The translations under genes and the position numbers were made by a program. A stretch of DNA of 64,000 nucleotides from Kutzneria sp044547355 (GTDB taxonomy: Bacteria > Actinomycetota > Actinomycetes > Mycobacteriales > Pseudonocardiaceae): assembly GCF_044547355.1 (NCBI RefSeq), contig NZ_JBIUAG010000047.1, forward strand, positions 1 through 64,000. Reading direction: 5' to 3'. The notes under the pieces are model-generated. The model searched no databases. It had not been told where the DNA came from and saw nothing but the letters and a program-made list of their open reading frames with translations. This document shows, piece by piece, positions 17,402 through 26,275 of the stretch; the first letter of the stretch is position 1; each line of letters opens with the position of its first letter.

Positions 17402-17455
17402 CCACCAAGAACTTGAGCGCGCAAGCAAGCATTGCTGGTCTGTCGAGTGCGGGGC

Positions 17456-17575
17456 GCGTGGATCACCGCCGACGGTGAATACGCAGAAGTGCGTAGTGCT
17501 CGGCGACTGCGACCGGCAGTTTCACACTGCAGTCTTGATCGGAAGACCGTTGTCCGGTAAGGACTCTTGCGATGT
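17456..17575 (+). repeat. Dispersed repeat / gene remnant, copy A
   Basis: Two blocks match the reverse complement of 37443-37597: one around GAATACGCAGAAGTGCGTA, the other from GGCAGTTTCAC to TGTCCGGTA. One frame encodes QFH..VLIGRPLSGKD, matched by QFH..ALIGRPLSGMD in copy B with mostly silent changes. In this copy the first block is out of frame with the second, so it looks like a decayed coding fragment. It fills the space between two convergent genes. Confidence 0.75.
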
Positions 17576-17582
17576 CACGCCG

Positions 17583-18821
17583 TCATCCAACGATCCCGTC
17601 ATTCACGCCGCGTTCGTCGAGCAGGCGAACCAGCTTGCCGGTGCGCGGATTGGTGCGCAGGTCCGTCGTCCGGACCCACTCGACGGCCAGCGGCTGGATC
17701 AGGCCCCGCCGGACGTGGTCGGCGAACATCGGCCGTGCCTGGGAAAGCCGCGTGGCGATGGAGTCGCCGCATCCGCTGCCGGCCAGCCGCAGCACGAGCT
17801 GGTCCTTGGCGTCCTGCCGGCGAAGCACCACCTGCATGCCGCTGACGGGCCCGACGGCCTGCTCGACGATGGACCGAAGATCGTCCAGGTACAGGGTGAC
17901 GGGCCCGACGCGGGCGCCCTCGTCCGAGCGACCGAGCAGCCGGAACGTGCCCGCCGCGGGATCGACCCACTCGGCGAGGTCGCCGACGGGGTAACGGATG
18001 ACGGGTTGGAGCCGCCGCACCAGGTCGGTGACGACAACCCGGCCTGCCTGGCCGGGGGTGGTGACGGGTTCGCCGGTCTCGAGGTCGAGGATCTCCAACA
18101 GCCGGGACGGCGCGAACGCCTGGTGCACACGGGAATCAGGCTCGCCGTCGACTGGCGCGGCGAGGATGCCGCCGTCGACGCTGGCGTAGCCGATGGACCG
18201 CACGGAGGAGTTGGGGAACGCCGAGGCCAGCAGGGCCCGCTGGTCGCCGTAGAAGGCTTCGCCGCTGAACAGCACGACCCGGACGTCCGGCAGCGAGCCC
18301 ACGGTGTCGCGAACGTGTTGGGCCAGTTGGCAGAGCGAGGTCGGCGGGGCGGCGAGCACGGTGGCGCTGAACTCGGTCAGCGCCCGCACGACGAACTCGG
18401 GGTCCGCCCCGCCGGCGATGGGCAGCTGCACGGTGTCGACCGGCGCGACCTGGAACAGGTTGAGGGTGAAGACGAAGCTGGAGTACAGCTCGCCGGCGTA
18501 GAACAGGTTCGCCACGCGGTCGCCGGCGCGCACGCCGGCGGCGGGCAGCCCGCTCGCGAACGTGGTGGCCATCTCCCGCCACTCCGGCCTGGTGTAGACC
18601 GAGATCCGCGGCGCGCTGGTGGTGCCGCCGGTCTTGAACACGATGCCGTCGGTGTGCGGGCCGGTCCGCAAGGTGTTGTCGTGCACGGTGTTCGCGGCCC
18701 AGAATGCGGCGTGGTCGATCAACGGCAGGTCGGTCAGGGCCACCTTGGCCGGCAGCCCGGCATAGAGGTCCCGGTAGAACGGGGAGTTCTCGCGCGCGAA
18801 CGCGACCAGCTCAGACAGCAT
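17583..18821 (-). CDS. PaaK-like adenylating enzyme (phenylacetate-CoA ligase family)
   Basis: The 412-residue protein resembles the ligase half of the preceding fusion protein and the PaaK/coenzyme F390 synthetase group. The ATP motif is KTGGTTSAPRIS at 63-74, followed by VLFSGEAFYGDQ, YASVDGGI, and GRVVVTDLVRRLQPVIRYPVGDLAEW. Members activate carboxylic acids as acyl-AMP, often passing them to CoA or a carrier. It ends the operon and its ATG overlaps the stop of the LuxC fusion gene by four bases. Two related adenylating modules in one operon suggest two different acids or acceptors; the substrates are unknown. A short N-terminal region may mean it is slightly reduced relative to full PaaK. 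Confidence 0.87.
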   Translation of the reverse strand: MLSELVAFARENSPFYRDLYAGLPAKVALTDLPLIDHAAFWAANTVHDNTLRTGPHTDGIVFKTGGTTSAPRISVYTRPEWREMATTFASGLPAAGVRAGDRVANLFYAGELYSSFVFTLNLFQVAPVDTVQLPIAGGADPEFVVRALTEFSATVLAAPPTSLCQLAQHVRDTVGSLPDVRVVLFSGEAFYGDQRALLASAFPNSSVRSIGYASVDGGILAAPVDGEPDSRVHQAFAPSRLLEILDLETGEPVTTPGQAGRVVVTDLVRRLQPVIRYPVGDLAEWVDPAAGTFRLLGRSDEGARVGPVTLYLDDLRSIVEQAVGPVSGMQVVLRRQDAKDQLVLRLAGSGCGDSIATRLSQARPMFADHVRRGLIQPLAVEWVRTTDLRTNPRTGKLVRLLDERGVNDGIVG

Positions 18822-21325
18822 CACGTGTTCCTCGTTCGGGTGTCGACGACCGCGCGCAGCTTGCCGCTGCCGGCGGCGTGGTCGAACTCGGTGACCGGCA
18901 ACAGTTCCACGTCCACCGACACCAGATCGGTCAGCTTCAGCATGGTCCGCAGGTCCTCGTAGCCGGCGAAGAAGCGCTCGGCGGCGTCCTCGGGCGCGCA
19001 CCCCCGCTCCAGCCGGATGGTCAGGCTCTCCCGGTCGCCGCTCTCGCCGAGCACGATCTGGAGCGCGCCGGTGTGGCCGAAGTCCTCGGCCACGGCGACA
19101 AAACGGCGGTAGTTCAGGAAGTTGGGGCCGATGCGGAACACGTCGCCGGTGCGGCCGAGCAGCTCGAACCGGGGCGTGCGCCGCCCGCACGGACAGGGTT
19201 CGGCCAGCCAGCGGCCGAGGTCGCCGATCTCGTAGCGGTCCAGGCGCTGCCCGCGCCGGGTGTGCGCGGTGAACACCAGCCGCCCGGTCTGCCCGGGCCC
19301 GACCGGCTCGTCCCGCTCGGCGTCGATGATCTCCAGCGTGTGCACGCCGGTGAACAGGTGGTGCACGCGGTTGGGGGAGTGCTCGCACTGGTAGCCCAGC
19401 GGACCGCCGTCGACACTGCCGTAGACCGCGGAGCGGATCACCTCGACGCCGAACCGCTCGGTCAGGATATCGCGCTGCCGCTGGGAGAAGTGCTCGCCGC
19501 CGTAGAAGATCTTGCGCACGCCCCGGTAGGCGCCCAGGATCTCGGCCCCCTCGGTGAACAGCGAGAACAGGTTGCTGGGCATGCCGACCAGTGTGTCCAC
19601 CTCGTGGTCCACAATGGACTGCGCGACCTCCAGCTGGGCCGCCGGCTGCGCGCCCATCGGGAACTGCTTGGCCCCCATGACTTCCAGTGTGGAGAAGAAG
19701 CTGGTGAACCCGCCGTAGAGGTGCCCGGCGTAGAACAGGTTCATCACGCGGTCGGTGCTCGGGTCGAGGCCGGCGGCCAGCAGTCCCTCGGCCCCGAAGC
19801 GCATGTGCTCGTGGTAGTCGTCCCAGCTGAACGCCGACAGCTTGGGCTTGCCGGAGCTGCCGCCGCTGTGGAAGAACACGTCGGCCCGGCTCAGATCGCC
19901 TTGCAGCTGCTCGAACTCGCCCTTGCCGGTGATCGCCACGCGCGGGGCCGGCAGCTCACGGGACCCGATGAGGTCGTCGAGGCAGGCGTCCGTGCGGAAC
20001 CGCTTGTCCAGCTGGACGTCGACTCGGCGGCTGTAGCGCTGCAACGCGTACACGCCGTCGTGCGGCTCGCCGTGGTAGCTGGACAGCATCTCGCCCGGCA
20101 TCGTGATCCGCTGCGCGCCGATGCCGACGAACAACCGGGCCAGGGCCGCGGTGTCCGGACGATCCGCCGCGAGGCCGACCGTCTGGAGGTAGCGCCGCAT
20201 CGGGCGCAGCACCGCCGCGATCTCGTTGCGTGGCAACGGCTTCACCCACACCGTTCGGTACAGCGGCGAGGCCCGCAGCGCCGACCTGGTGTCGGCCAGC
20301 ACCCGCCAGCCGCCGTCCGGGTCCTCGATCACCTTGGTCAGCCCCAGATGCTGTTCGAGGCCGGTCACCAGCACGGTGTTGGTGATCTCCGCCCACTCCT
20401 GCTGGCTGGGCTCCCGCGGCTGCGTCCGCGCGCCGACCTCGGCCAGCACCGGCGCGAACCGCTCGGCGAAGGCGAAAACCTCGGCCTTGTCGGCGGTGTC
20501 CAGGTAGATGACCTGCGGACTTGAGCACGCCTGCTGGTCCAGCCGGCACACGTCGGCGGCCACGGCGGCCAGCGTCGGGCCGTCGGTCCAGGTGTCGGCG
20601 GTCAGGTAGGCGAACGAGAGCTTCGGGCCCCAGTCGATCAGCCGGCAGCCGGCGGGCAGCAGTTCGGCCACGGCGGCAAGGGCTTCCTCGCCGCCCCACG
20701 CGGCGGCGGCGTCGGCCGGCTCGCACATCCGCACCAGCCAGTCCCGCCGGCTCGACGGGCAGCGCAGCACGATCAGCCGCTCGGCCAGCGTGCCGCTCAC
20801 GTCCTGCTCGGCCAGCGCCGCCAGCAGTTCGGCGGTGAACGACGAGTCGTCGCCACTGGTCTTGACCACGTTGAGATTGCCGGCCAGCAGGCCCTCCAAC
20901 GCGCTCAGCGCGCCGGCGGCCGGGGCGTTGCCCGGCGCGAAGTGCACCAGCAGGCCGACCGGCACCCACGCCTCGAACACCGGCTCACGCAGGTCGAACC
21001 GCGCCAACCGGGCCGGGTCCAGATCGCCCAGCTCGCGCAACACCTTGCGCTCCAAGGCTTCCCGGTCCAGTGCGGACGCGAGGTCGGTGAAGGTGCGCTG
21101 CACCTCGTCCTCGGGCAGGTCCCACTCGCGCAGCCGCGCGACCAGCCGCTCCCGCACCGGCGAGGCCGGGTCGAGCAGTTCGCGTCCGAGCCGGTCGCAG
21201 GCGTTCAGCACGACCAGTGGGCCGGGCGGCGGACCGGCCAGCACCCGCTGCGCGCAGTCGGCCAGCGTGTCCAGCCGCTTGTCGGCCGCCGCGTCGTCGA
21301 CCCATTCCCCTTGCCAGTAATGCAT
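18821..21325 (-). CDS. LuxC-like acyl-CoA reductase fused to PaaK-like adenylating domain
   Basis: The 834-residue protein has two parts. Residues about 1-440 match LuxC acyl-CoA reductases: VGLLVHFAPGNAPAAG at 123-138, GNLNVVKTS at 149-157 and the putative catalytic Cys267 in QQACSSPQVIYLD. Residues about 450-834 are a PaaK-type ligase with FFHSGGSSGKPKLS at 484-497, FYGGEHFSQRQ, YGSVDGGPLGYQ and RYEIGDLGRWL. LuxC reduces a thioester-bound acyl group to the aldehyde with NADPH. Fusion to a ligase suggests activation and reduction of the same acid on one polypeptide. Start ATG overlaps the upstream LuxE stop by three to four bases. The fusion is uncommon as far as I know; product unknown. Confidence 0.88.
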   Translation of the reverse strand: MHYWQGEWVDDAAADKRLDTLADCAQRVLAGPPPGPLVVLNACDRLGRELLDPASPVRERLVARLREWDLPEDEVQRTFTDLASALDREALERKVLRELGDLDPARLARFDLREPVFEAWVPVGLLVHFAPGNAPAAGALSALEGLLAGNLNVVKTSGDDSSFTAELLAALAEQDVSGTLAERLIVLRCPSSRRDWLVRMCEPADAAAAWGGEEALAAVAELLPAGCRLIDWGPKLSFAYLTADTWTDGPTLAAVAADVCRLDQQACSSPQVIYLDTADKAEVFAFAERFAPVLAEVGARTQPREPSQQEWAEITNTVLVTGLEQHLGLTKVIEDPDGGWRVLADTRSALRASPLYRTVWVKPLPRNEIAAVLRPMRRYLQTVGLAADRPDTAALARLFVGIGAQRITMPGEMLSSYHGEPHDGVYALQRYSRRVDVQLDKRFRTDACLDDLIGSRELPAPRVAITGKGEFEQLQGDLSRADVFFHSGGSSGKPKLSAFSWDDYHEHMRFGAEGLLAAGLDPSTDRVMNLFYAGHLYGGFTSFFSTLEVMGAKQFPMGAQPAAQLEVAQSIVDHEVDTLVGMPSNLFSLFTEGAEILGAYRGVRKIFYGGEHFSQRQRDILTERFGVEVIRSAVYGSVDGGPLGYQCEHSPNRVHHLFTGVHTLEIIDAERDEPVGPGQTGRLVFTAHTRRGQRLDRYEIGDLGRWLAEPCPCGRRTPRFELLGRTGDVFRIGPNFLNYRRFVAVAEDFGHTGALQIVLGESGDRESLTIRLERGCAPEDAAERFFAGYEDLRTMLKLTDLVSVDVELLPVTEFDHAAGSGKLRAVVDTRTRNT

Positions 21326-22464
21326 CACGACCGTCCCTTGAGCATCTCGGCCGCGGCGATCGCGCAGCTGCGGTTGCGGCTGACCCCGGCCCGCCCGTGC
21401 ACCGTGAACCACGGCGTGGACAGACCGCAGCCGCACTCCTCGGCCGGGTGCAGCGAAGCCAGGTCACCCATCAGCACGCTCTGCGCCGGGGCTGAGGTGA
21501 TGTAGGGGGAGAGGAACTGGAGGTAGCCCTTTTCGCCGTACGGCAACGGTTCCAGGGTCCGCACCGACCGGATCAGCACCCGCGACCAGCTCGGCACGTG
21601 CATGCTGTGGCCACTGCATTCGAAGTAGGGCACGGAGTGCTCGACGGAGCCGAAGCTGTCGCGGATCCGGTCCTCGGCGATGCCCAGCTGCTCGTGAATC
21701 CGTCGGTACAGCTCGGGCTTGCCGATCTGCTTGTCCGCGTTGCCCTTCCAGCCGCCGCCCAGCATGACCAGCGAGTCCTGGGGCAGCTCGATCGTCGGCA
21801 CGCCGGTGGCCAGCATCCGGTCCAGGGTGAAGGCCAGGAACGACGGGAAGCCGAAGATCCGCACCGGCCGGCCGTCGGCGGCGAAGCGCAGCAGCGCCCG
21901 GATCGCGCCGAACGGGTCGAACTCGTGGCCGGCGCCGGTGTTGGGCAGGCCGTACTCGGTGGCGTTGGCCGGTGCGAACTGGCAGGTCAGCTGCCCGGTC
22001 GCGGCGGTGCCCAGCTGGAGGCCGGGCTGCGGCTGGTAGTAGTAGAGCAGGTAGTTCACCGGGTCGTCGCTGATCCAGCCGTTGTGCTCGAACAGTCGCG
22101 CGACCATGCGCCGGCCCGCGCCCAGCGTCCAGTCGTCGAAGTGCATCTGCGACTTCTGGCCGGTAGTGCCCGAAGAAGTCATGTGGGCCCGGACGTCCTT
22201 CTCGGGCACTGAGACGACCTGGTGCATCTTGAAGAAGTTGGCGTGCACGAACGGTTGCTCGGACAGCTCGCCGATCGGCCCGCGGTCGCCGTAGAGCGAG
22301 GCGAACAACGGCGAACGCTCGGCGTGCCAGGCGTTGGACTCGTTCATGGCCCGCAGGAACAGGTCGTCGTCGTGGGTGTAGCCCTCGGCCACGTCGCACA
22401 GTCGCTGCACGTCGGCCAGGGCGGTCGGATCGGGCACGGTCACCGGCCCGAGGAAGCGGTTCAC
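21325..22464 (-). CDS. LuxE-like acyl-protein synthetase
   Basis: The 379-residue protein has the LuxE/PaaK adenylation motif MTSSGTTGQKSQ at about 95-106, ILGGGWKG-like VMLGGGWKGNADK, DSFGSVEHSVPYFEC and a C-terminal GVSRNRSCAIAAAEML. In bioluminescent bacteria LuxE activates fatty acid with ATP and hands the acyl group from its own Cys to LuxC. The GTG start overlaps the preceding GNAT stop (GTGA), and its end overlaps the LuxC fusion gene, so the reductase pair is translated together. Substrate chain type cannot be read from sequence. Confidence 0.9.
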   Translation of the reverse strand: MNRFLGPVTVPDPTALADVQRLCDVAEGYTHDDDLFLRAMNESNAWHAERSPLFASLYGDRGPIGELSEQPFVHANFFKMHQVVSVPEKDVRAHMTSSGTTGQKSQMHFDDWTLGAGRRMVARLFEHNGWISDDPVNYLLYYYQPQPGLQLGTAATGQLTCQFAPANATEYGLPNTGAGHEFDPFGAIRALLRFAADGRPVRIFGFPSFLAFTLDRMLATGVPTIELPQDSLVMLGGGWKGNADKQIGKPELYRRIHEQLGIAEDRIRDSFGSVEHSVPYFECSGHSMHVPSWSRVLIRSVRTLEPLPYGEKGYLQFLSPYITSAPAQSVLMGDLASLHPAEECGCGLSTPWFTVHGRAGVSRNRSCAIAAAEMLKGRS

Positions 22465-23591
22465 CGGAAGACTCCGTGGGTGTTGAGGTACTGCTGTTTC
22501 CAGAGGTCGATGTACTGCTCGGTGAACGGCCGGAAGGCGTTGTCGATGGCCAGACCGCGCAAGTCCAGCGGCTGCATGGTCCGCGCCATCACCACGTAGT
22601 CGCGGAACAGCTCGCCGTCCCGGCGCATCGCCGGATAGGCCGCCACCGGCAGGAAGCCGTTGCCCAGCAACGCGGTCAGCTCCTCGAACGCGTCCATCGG
22701 CACCAGCGACTCGACGTAGTAGGCGCCGAAGTTGTTCAGCTGCGTGATGATCCGGTCCAGGTGGTCGGCCACCGCCATCGGCGTCGGGGCCGCGCCGACC
22801 AGCGTGCAGTAGCCGTCGCCCGGGCTGAGGTGGGCGTAGAGCTCGTAGCCGGCCTCGGTGTCGGTGAGCATCACGTTGGGCGTGTGGAACGGGTAGAACC
22901 GGCGCACCGGGTCGGTGACCATCTCGTCGAACCGCTTGAGCACGAACCGAGGCGCGTCCACGAGCTCCACAGTGGACGGAGTCGGCGCGGGGACCGGCCT
23001 CGCCGTGGGCGCGGCGGCGATCTCCGGCCGGCGCCGCCACGGGATCTGCTGCTCGACGGCGTCGATCAGGCCGGCCAGCTCGGCCGGGACCCGGGCGACC
23101 GGGTGCCGCTGGTCGAGCACGCCCTCGCGGTAGCGGGTCAGCAGCACCATGGTCTCGTGCCGGTCGGCCTTGCGCAGGTTGGGGAAGATGCCCATGGCGT
23201 GGAAGCCGTTGCGCTGGCAGATCCGTTGCGGCGCGGTCGACGTCGTGCGGGCGGTGCCGTACACCGAATCGGCCAGTCCCTGCGCCAGCACCATGTCGGC
23301 GAGCGTGCCGACCGCGTCGTGGGCGATGCCGCCGCGCCGGTGCTCGGGGTCGACGACCAGGCCCTGGAGCTTGCCCATGCGGTCGGCGGGATCGACGGTG
23401 GCCATGATCGAGGCCAGCAGCCGGTGGGTCGCCGGATCCCGGGCCACCAGCCAGATCGTGCGGTCCGAGGCGATCTCCGCCGCCATCACCTCGGGGTCGG
23501 TGCCCAGCGGCAGCGCGTAGCTGGTCCCGTACACCCGGCGGTACAGTTGGAGCAGATCCCCGATATCAGCCAGCTCGGCCCGTGCGAACAC
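22461..23591 (-). CDS. GNAT-family acyltransferase with C-terminal extension
   Basis: The 376-residue protein has a GNAT domain in its first 160 residues, with the acyl-CoA loop VVDPEHRRGGIAHDAV at about 80-95. Its C-terminal 200 residues contain a second, GNAT-like or LuxC-complex-like fold (FHTPNVMLTDTEAGYELYAHLSPGDGYCTLVGAA) that I cannot assign. A GTG start with GAGGTGA three bases before is chosen. It is first in the operon GNAT-LuxE-LuxC/PaaK-PaaK. It may supply or remove the acyl group, taking the place of the LuxD transferase absent here; this is inference from position. Confidence 0.82.
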   Translation of the reverse strand: MFARAELADIGDLLQLYRRVYGTSYALPLGTDPEVMAAEIASDRTIWLVARDPATHRLLASIMATVDPADRMGKLQGLVVDPEHRRGGIAHDAVGTLADMVLAQGLADSVYGTARTTSTAPQRICQRNGFHAMGIFPNLRKADRHETMVLLTRYREGVLDQRHPVARVPAELAGLIDAVEQQIPWRRRPEIAAAPTARPVPAPTPSTVELVDAPRFVLKRFDEMVTDPVRRFYPFHTPNVMLTDTEAGYELYAHLSPGDGYCTLVGAAPTPMAVADHLDRIITQLNNFGAYYVESLVPMDAFEELTALLGNGFLPVAAYPAMRRDGELFRDYVVMARTMQPLDLRGLAIDNAFRPFTEQYIDLWKQQYLNTHGVFR

Positions 23592-24058
23592 GCGTCACCT
23601 CGATCGCCTTTCCCTCGATTTGCCCATGAAGAGCCCCGAGAGAATGTACCAGCGGCCACGTGTGAATTTCCCTAGTAGTCGTTGTCGCGGCAATCGTTGA
23701 AATCTCCGACATCGCCGCGATCGATTGTATTTGTGACCTGGGCGACAGGCGGGTGCACGTTGTTACCGGCGCGGGTTTCCCGAATGTACCCGGAATGTGC
23801 GCCGCGTCGCTGTGTCGGACGTTACGTTCCGAATTCGCGATTACCGGAATCGTCGCCGGCGCATGGGCAAGGGTTGCAATTCCCGGTCGCCGTCGATCCG
23901 GCGGTGTCATAGGCGCGCGCCGGTGCCCACCCCGTGCGAACGGCGATGTCCACATGGCGGGAGCACTGGCCGCGCGGCGTGCGGCAAGACCGGGCGGCGA
24001 GATTCCCACATGGCGGTCGGCCGGCCCGGGCGGGGCCGGGATCGGCTGTAATCGGGGG
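23592..24058. promoter_or_regulatory. Divergent intergenic region between GNAT operon and LysR gene
   Basis: This 467-base region is visibly poorer in GC than the genes on both sides for its first 300 bases. It must hold the promoters of the acid-reductase operon and of the LysR gene. I see no clear -35/-10 pair or strong palindrome, and no convincing small gene in either strand. Confidence 0.5.
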
Positions 24059-24940
24059 ATGACGGCATCGCTCGATCTCGAACACCTGCGCACGCTGGTC
24101 GCGATCGCGGAGTGCGGCGGCTTCAACCGGGCCGCCGCGGTGCGGCGCATCAGCCAGCCCGCGCTGAGCCAGCATGTGCGGCTGCTGGAACGGGGCCTCA
24201 AGCGCAAGCTGTTCGAGCGGGACGGGCGGAACATGCGCCTGACCTCGGCCGGCGAGCAGGTGCTGGCCGAGGCGCGGCGCATCATCGAGGTCCACGACGC
24301 CGCGCTGCGGCGGCTGGCCGCCGAGCAGGGCCGGACGATCGTGGTCGGCTCCACCGAGCACAGCGCCGGGCAGATCCTGCCGGAGATGATCCGCGCGCTG
24401 CGGGCGGCGTTTCCCGACTGCGCGACGCGATTCGAGATCGGCCGGTCCACGCAGCTGGCCGAGGCGGTCGGCAAGGGCACGGTCGACTTCGCGTTCGTGC
24501 TCGACCCCGGCGGTCGGGGCGCGGGGCATCTTGTCGGCGAACTGCCGCTGGTCTGGTACGCGGCCGCCGGCTGGCAGCCGCCCGCCCCGGGCCGGCCGTG
24601 GCCGCTGATCGCGTTCGAGGAACCGTGCGGACTGCGCGAGCGAGCCCATTCGCTCCTCGGCGACGAAGGACACGGCATCGAGGTCGTCGCCCAGTCCACC
24701 ACGCTCGAAGGGGTGCTGGCCGGGGTCCGGGCCGGTCTCGGCGTCGCGTTGCTGCCCAACGCCGGCGGTCGCCCGTCGGGCCTGACCGTGCGCGGCGAGC
24801 TGCCCGACGCCGGCACGGTGCACCTGCGGATGGTCGCCCGGCGAGGGCTGGCCGCCGACGTGGAGCAGGCGGCGCTCGCGGCCGGCGTGCAGTTCTTCCA
24901 GCAGCGGCCCCATCTTCGCCTCGTGCCCGCGGGCGCGTGA
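24059..24940 (+). CDS. LysR family transcriptional regulator
   Basis: The 293-residue regulator starts with the LysR helix-turn-helix LEHLRTLVAIAECGGFNRAAA...ISQPALSQHVRLLERGLKRKLFERDGRNMRLTSAG. Effector-domain features follow, such as STEHSAGQILPEMI and GVLAGVRAGLGVALLPN. An upstream in-frame extension is rejected because it is not LysR-like. It lies 117 bases before the SsuD-like monooxygenase gene on the same strand and probably controls the sulfonate genes; CysB/Cbl-type sulfur regulators are also LysR proteins. It could instead regulate the divergent LuxC operon. Confidence 0.92.
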   Translation: MTASLDLEHLRTLVAIAECGGFNRAAAVRRISQPALSQHVRLLERGLKRKLFERDGRNMRLTSAGEQVLAEARRIIEVHDAALRRLAAEQGRTIVVGSTEHSAGQILPEMIRALRAAFPDCATRFEIGRSTQLAEAVGKGTVDFAFVLDPGGRGAGHLVGELPLVWYAAAGWQPPAPGRPWPLIAFEEPCGLRERAHSLLGDEGHGIEVVAQSTTLEGVLAGVRAGLGVALLPNAGGRPSGLTVRGELPDAGTVHLRMVARRGLAADVEQAALAAGVQFFQQRPHLRLVPAGA

Positions 24941-25057
24941 TCCGATAAGGCGGGGCTATCGGAACTCATCGCGCACTTGTCTTGGACGGCCCGCCCGCCG
25001 CCGACCTACGGTGCGAGAGCGGCCCACAGCACGGCAGACAAGGGGATCGGAACCGCC

Positions 25058-26275
25058 ATGACCAGCGCGCCTTCCTTCGACCAGGCGATTCCGGCGACCG
25101 CTGCCCGGAAGGTCGAGTTCATCAGCCTGTCGCACCTCAACCCCTCGACGGAGCTGAACCCGATCCCCACCCGGGGCATCGACCTGAAGTACTTCCGCAC
25201 CTACGTCCGGGCGCTGGAGGACGGCGGTTTCGACTACACGCTGCTGCCCTACGGCGCGGCCGGCGCGGACTCCTTCGTCGTCGCCTCGGCGGTCGGCCAG
25301 CTCACCGAGCGGATCAGGCCGATCGTGGCGCTCCGGCCCAACACCACGTTTCCGCTGGTGGGCGCGCAGAAGCTAGCCACCCTGGACCAGCTCACCGAGG
25401 GCCGCGCGGTGGTGCACCTGATCTCCGGCGGCAGCGACGCCGAGCAGGCCCGCCAGGGCGACTACCTGCCCAAGGACCGCCGCTACGCCCGCACCTCGGA
25501 GTACATCGACCTGCTGCGCCGGGCCTGGACCGAGCCGGCCCCGTTCAGCCACGCCGGGGAGTTCTACCGGTTCGACGACTTCGGGCCCGGGTTCGCCCCG
25601 TACGAGCGGCCGATCCCGATCTCCATCGGCGGCCAGTCCGACGAGGCGTTCCAGGTCGGCGGCGAGAAGGCGGACATCTTCAGCTTCTGGGGCGAGCCGC
25701 TGGCCGACCTGCGCGGCGAGATCGACCGGGTGCATGCGATCGCCCGGGCCGCCGGGCGGACCACGCTGCCCCGGATCTGGGTGACGTTCCGGCCGATCGT
25801 CGCCGAGACCGACGAACTGGCCTGGCGCAAGGCCCACGAGTACGTGGCCCGGATCGCCGACACCTTCGGCAAGGCCGCCTACGGCAAGCAGCGTTTCCAG
25901 TCGGGTTCGCCGCAGAACGTCGGATCCCAGCGGGCTTTGGCGTTCGCCGAACGAGCCGAGCTGTACGACCGCGCGCTGTGGACGCGGACGGCCGCCGTCA
26001 CCAACGCCGCCGGGGCGTCGACGGCGCTGGTGGGCTCGCCGGAGACCGTGGCGGCCGCGATCCTCGACTACGTCGACCGCGGCGCGGACCTGGTGAGCAT
26101 CCGCGGCTACGACACGCTGGCCGACGCCGTCGACTACGGGCGGCACATTCTTCCCCTGGTACGGCAGGAATTGGCCCACCGGGAGGCGACCGGCCGGCGG
26201 GGCACCCTGCAGGCCGAGCATCTCGGCAACTACACCGAGGAATACCGGCGGCACGCGACGGCGGGCCAGGCGTGA
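25058..26275 (+). CDS. LLM-class flavin monooxygenase, SsuD-like (alkanesulfonate monooxygenase family)
   Basis: The 405-residue luciferase-like monooxygenase shows the SsuD pattern: VEFISLSHLNPSTELNP at the N terminus, ALRPNTTFPLVGAQKLATLDQLTEGRAVVHLISGGSDAEQARQGD, YARTSEYIDLLRRAW and PIPISIGGQSDEA. SsuD enzymes use reduced flavin and oxygen to release sulfite from organosulfonates. The ATG follows AGGGGATCGG. No flavin reductase gene is present in the window. It overlaps the acyl-CoA dehydrogenase-like gene by GTGA and sits next to an Ssu-type transporter, which supports the sulfur role. Confidence 0.92.
   Translation: MTSAPSFDQAIPATAARKVEFISLSHLNPSTELNPIPTRGIDLKYFRTYVRALEDGGFDYTLLPYGAAGADSFVVASAVGQLTERIRPIVALRPNTTFPLVGAQKLATLDQLTEGRAVVHLISGGSDAEQARQGDYLPKDRRYARTSEYIDLLRRAWTEPAPFSHAGEFYRFDDFGPGFAPYERPIPISIGGQSDEAFQVGGEKADIFSFWGEPLADLRGEIDRVHAIARAAGRTTLPRIWVTFRPIVAETDELAWRKAHEYVARIADTFGKAAYGKQRFQSGSPQNVGSQRALAFAERAELYDRALWTRTAAVTNAAGASTALVGSPETVAAAILDYVDRGADLVSIRGYDTLADAVDYGRHILPLVRQELAHREATGRRGTLQAEHLGNYTEEYRRHATAGQA

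Noticed and set aside
17583..26275. A complete lux bioluminescence operon (LuxC, LuxE and a luciferase-like monooxygenase nearby)
   Set aside because: The luciferase-like protein at 25058 is of the SsuD sulfonate type, is on the other strand behind a LysR gene, and is coupled to an organosulfur gene. No LuxA/LuxB pair or LuxD transferase is present.
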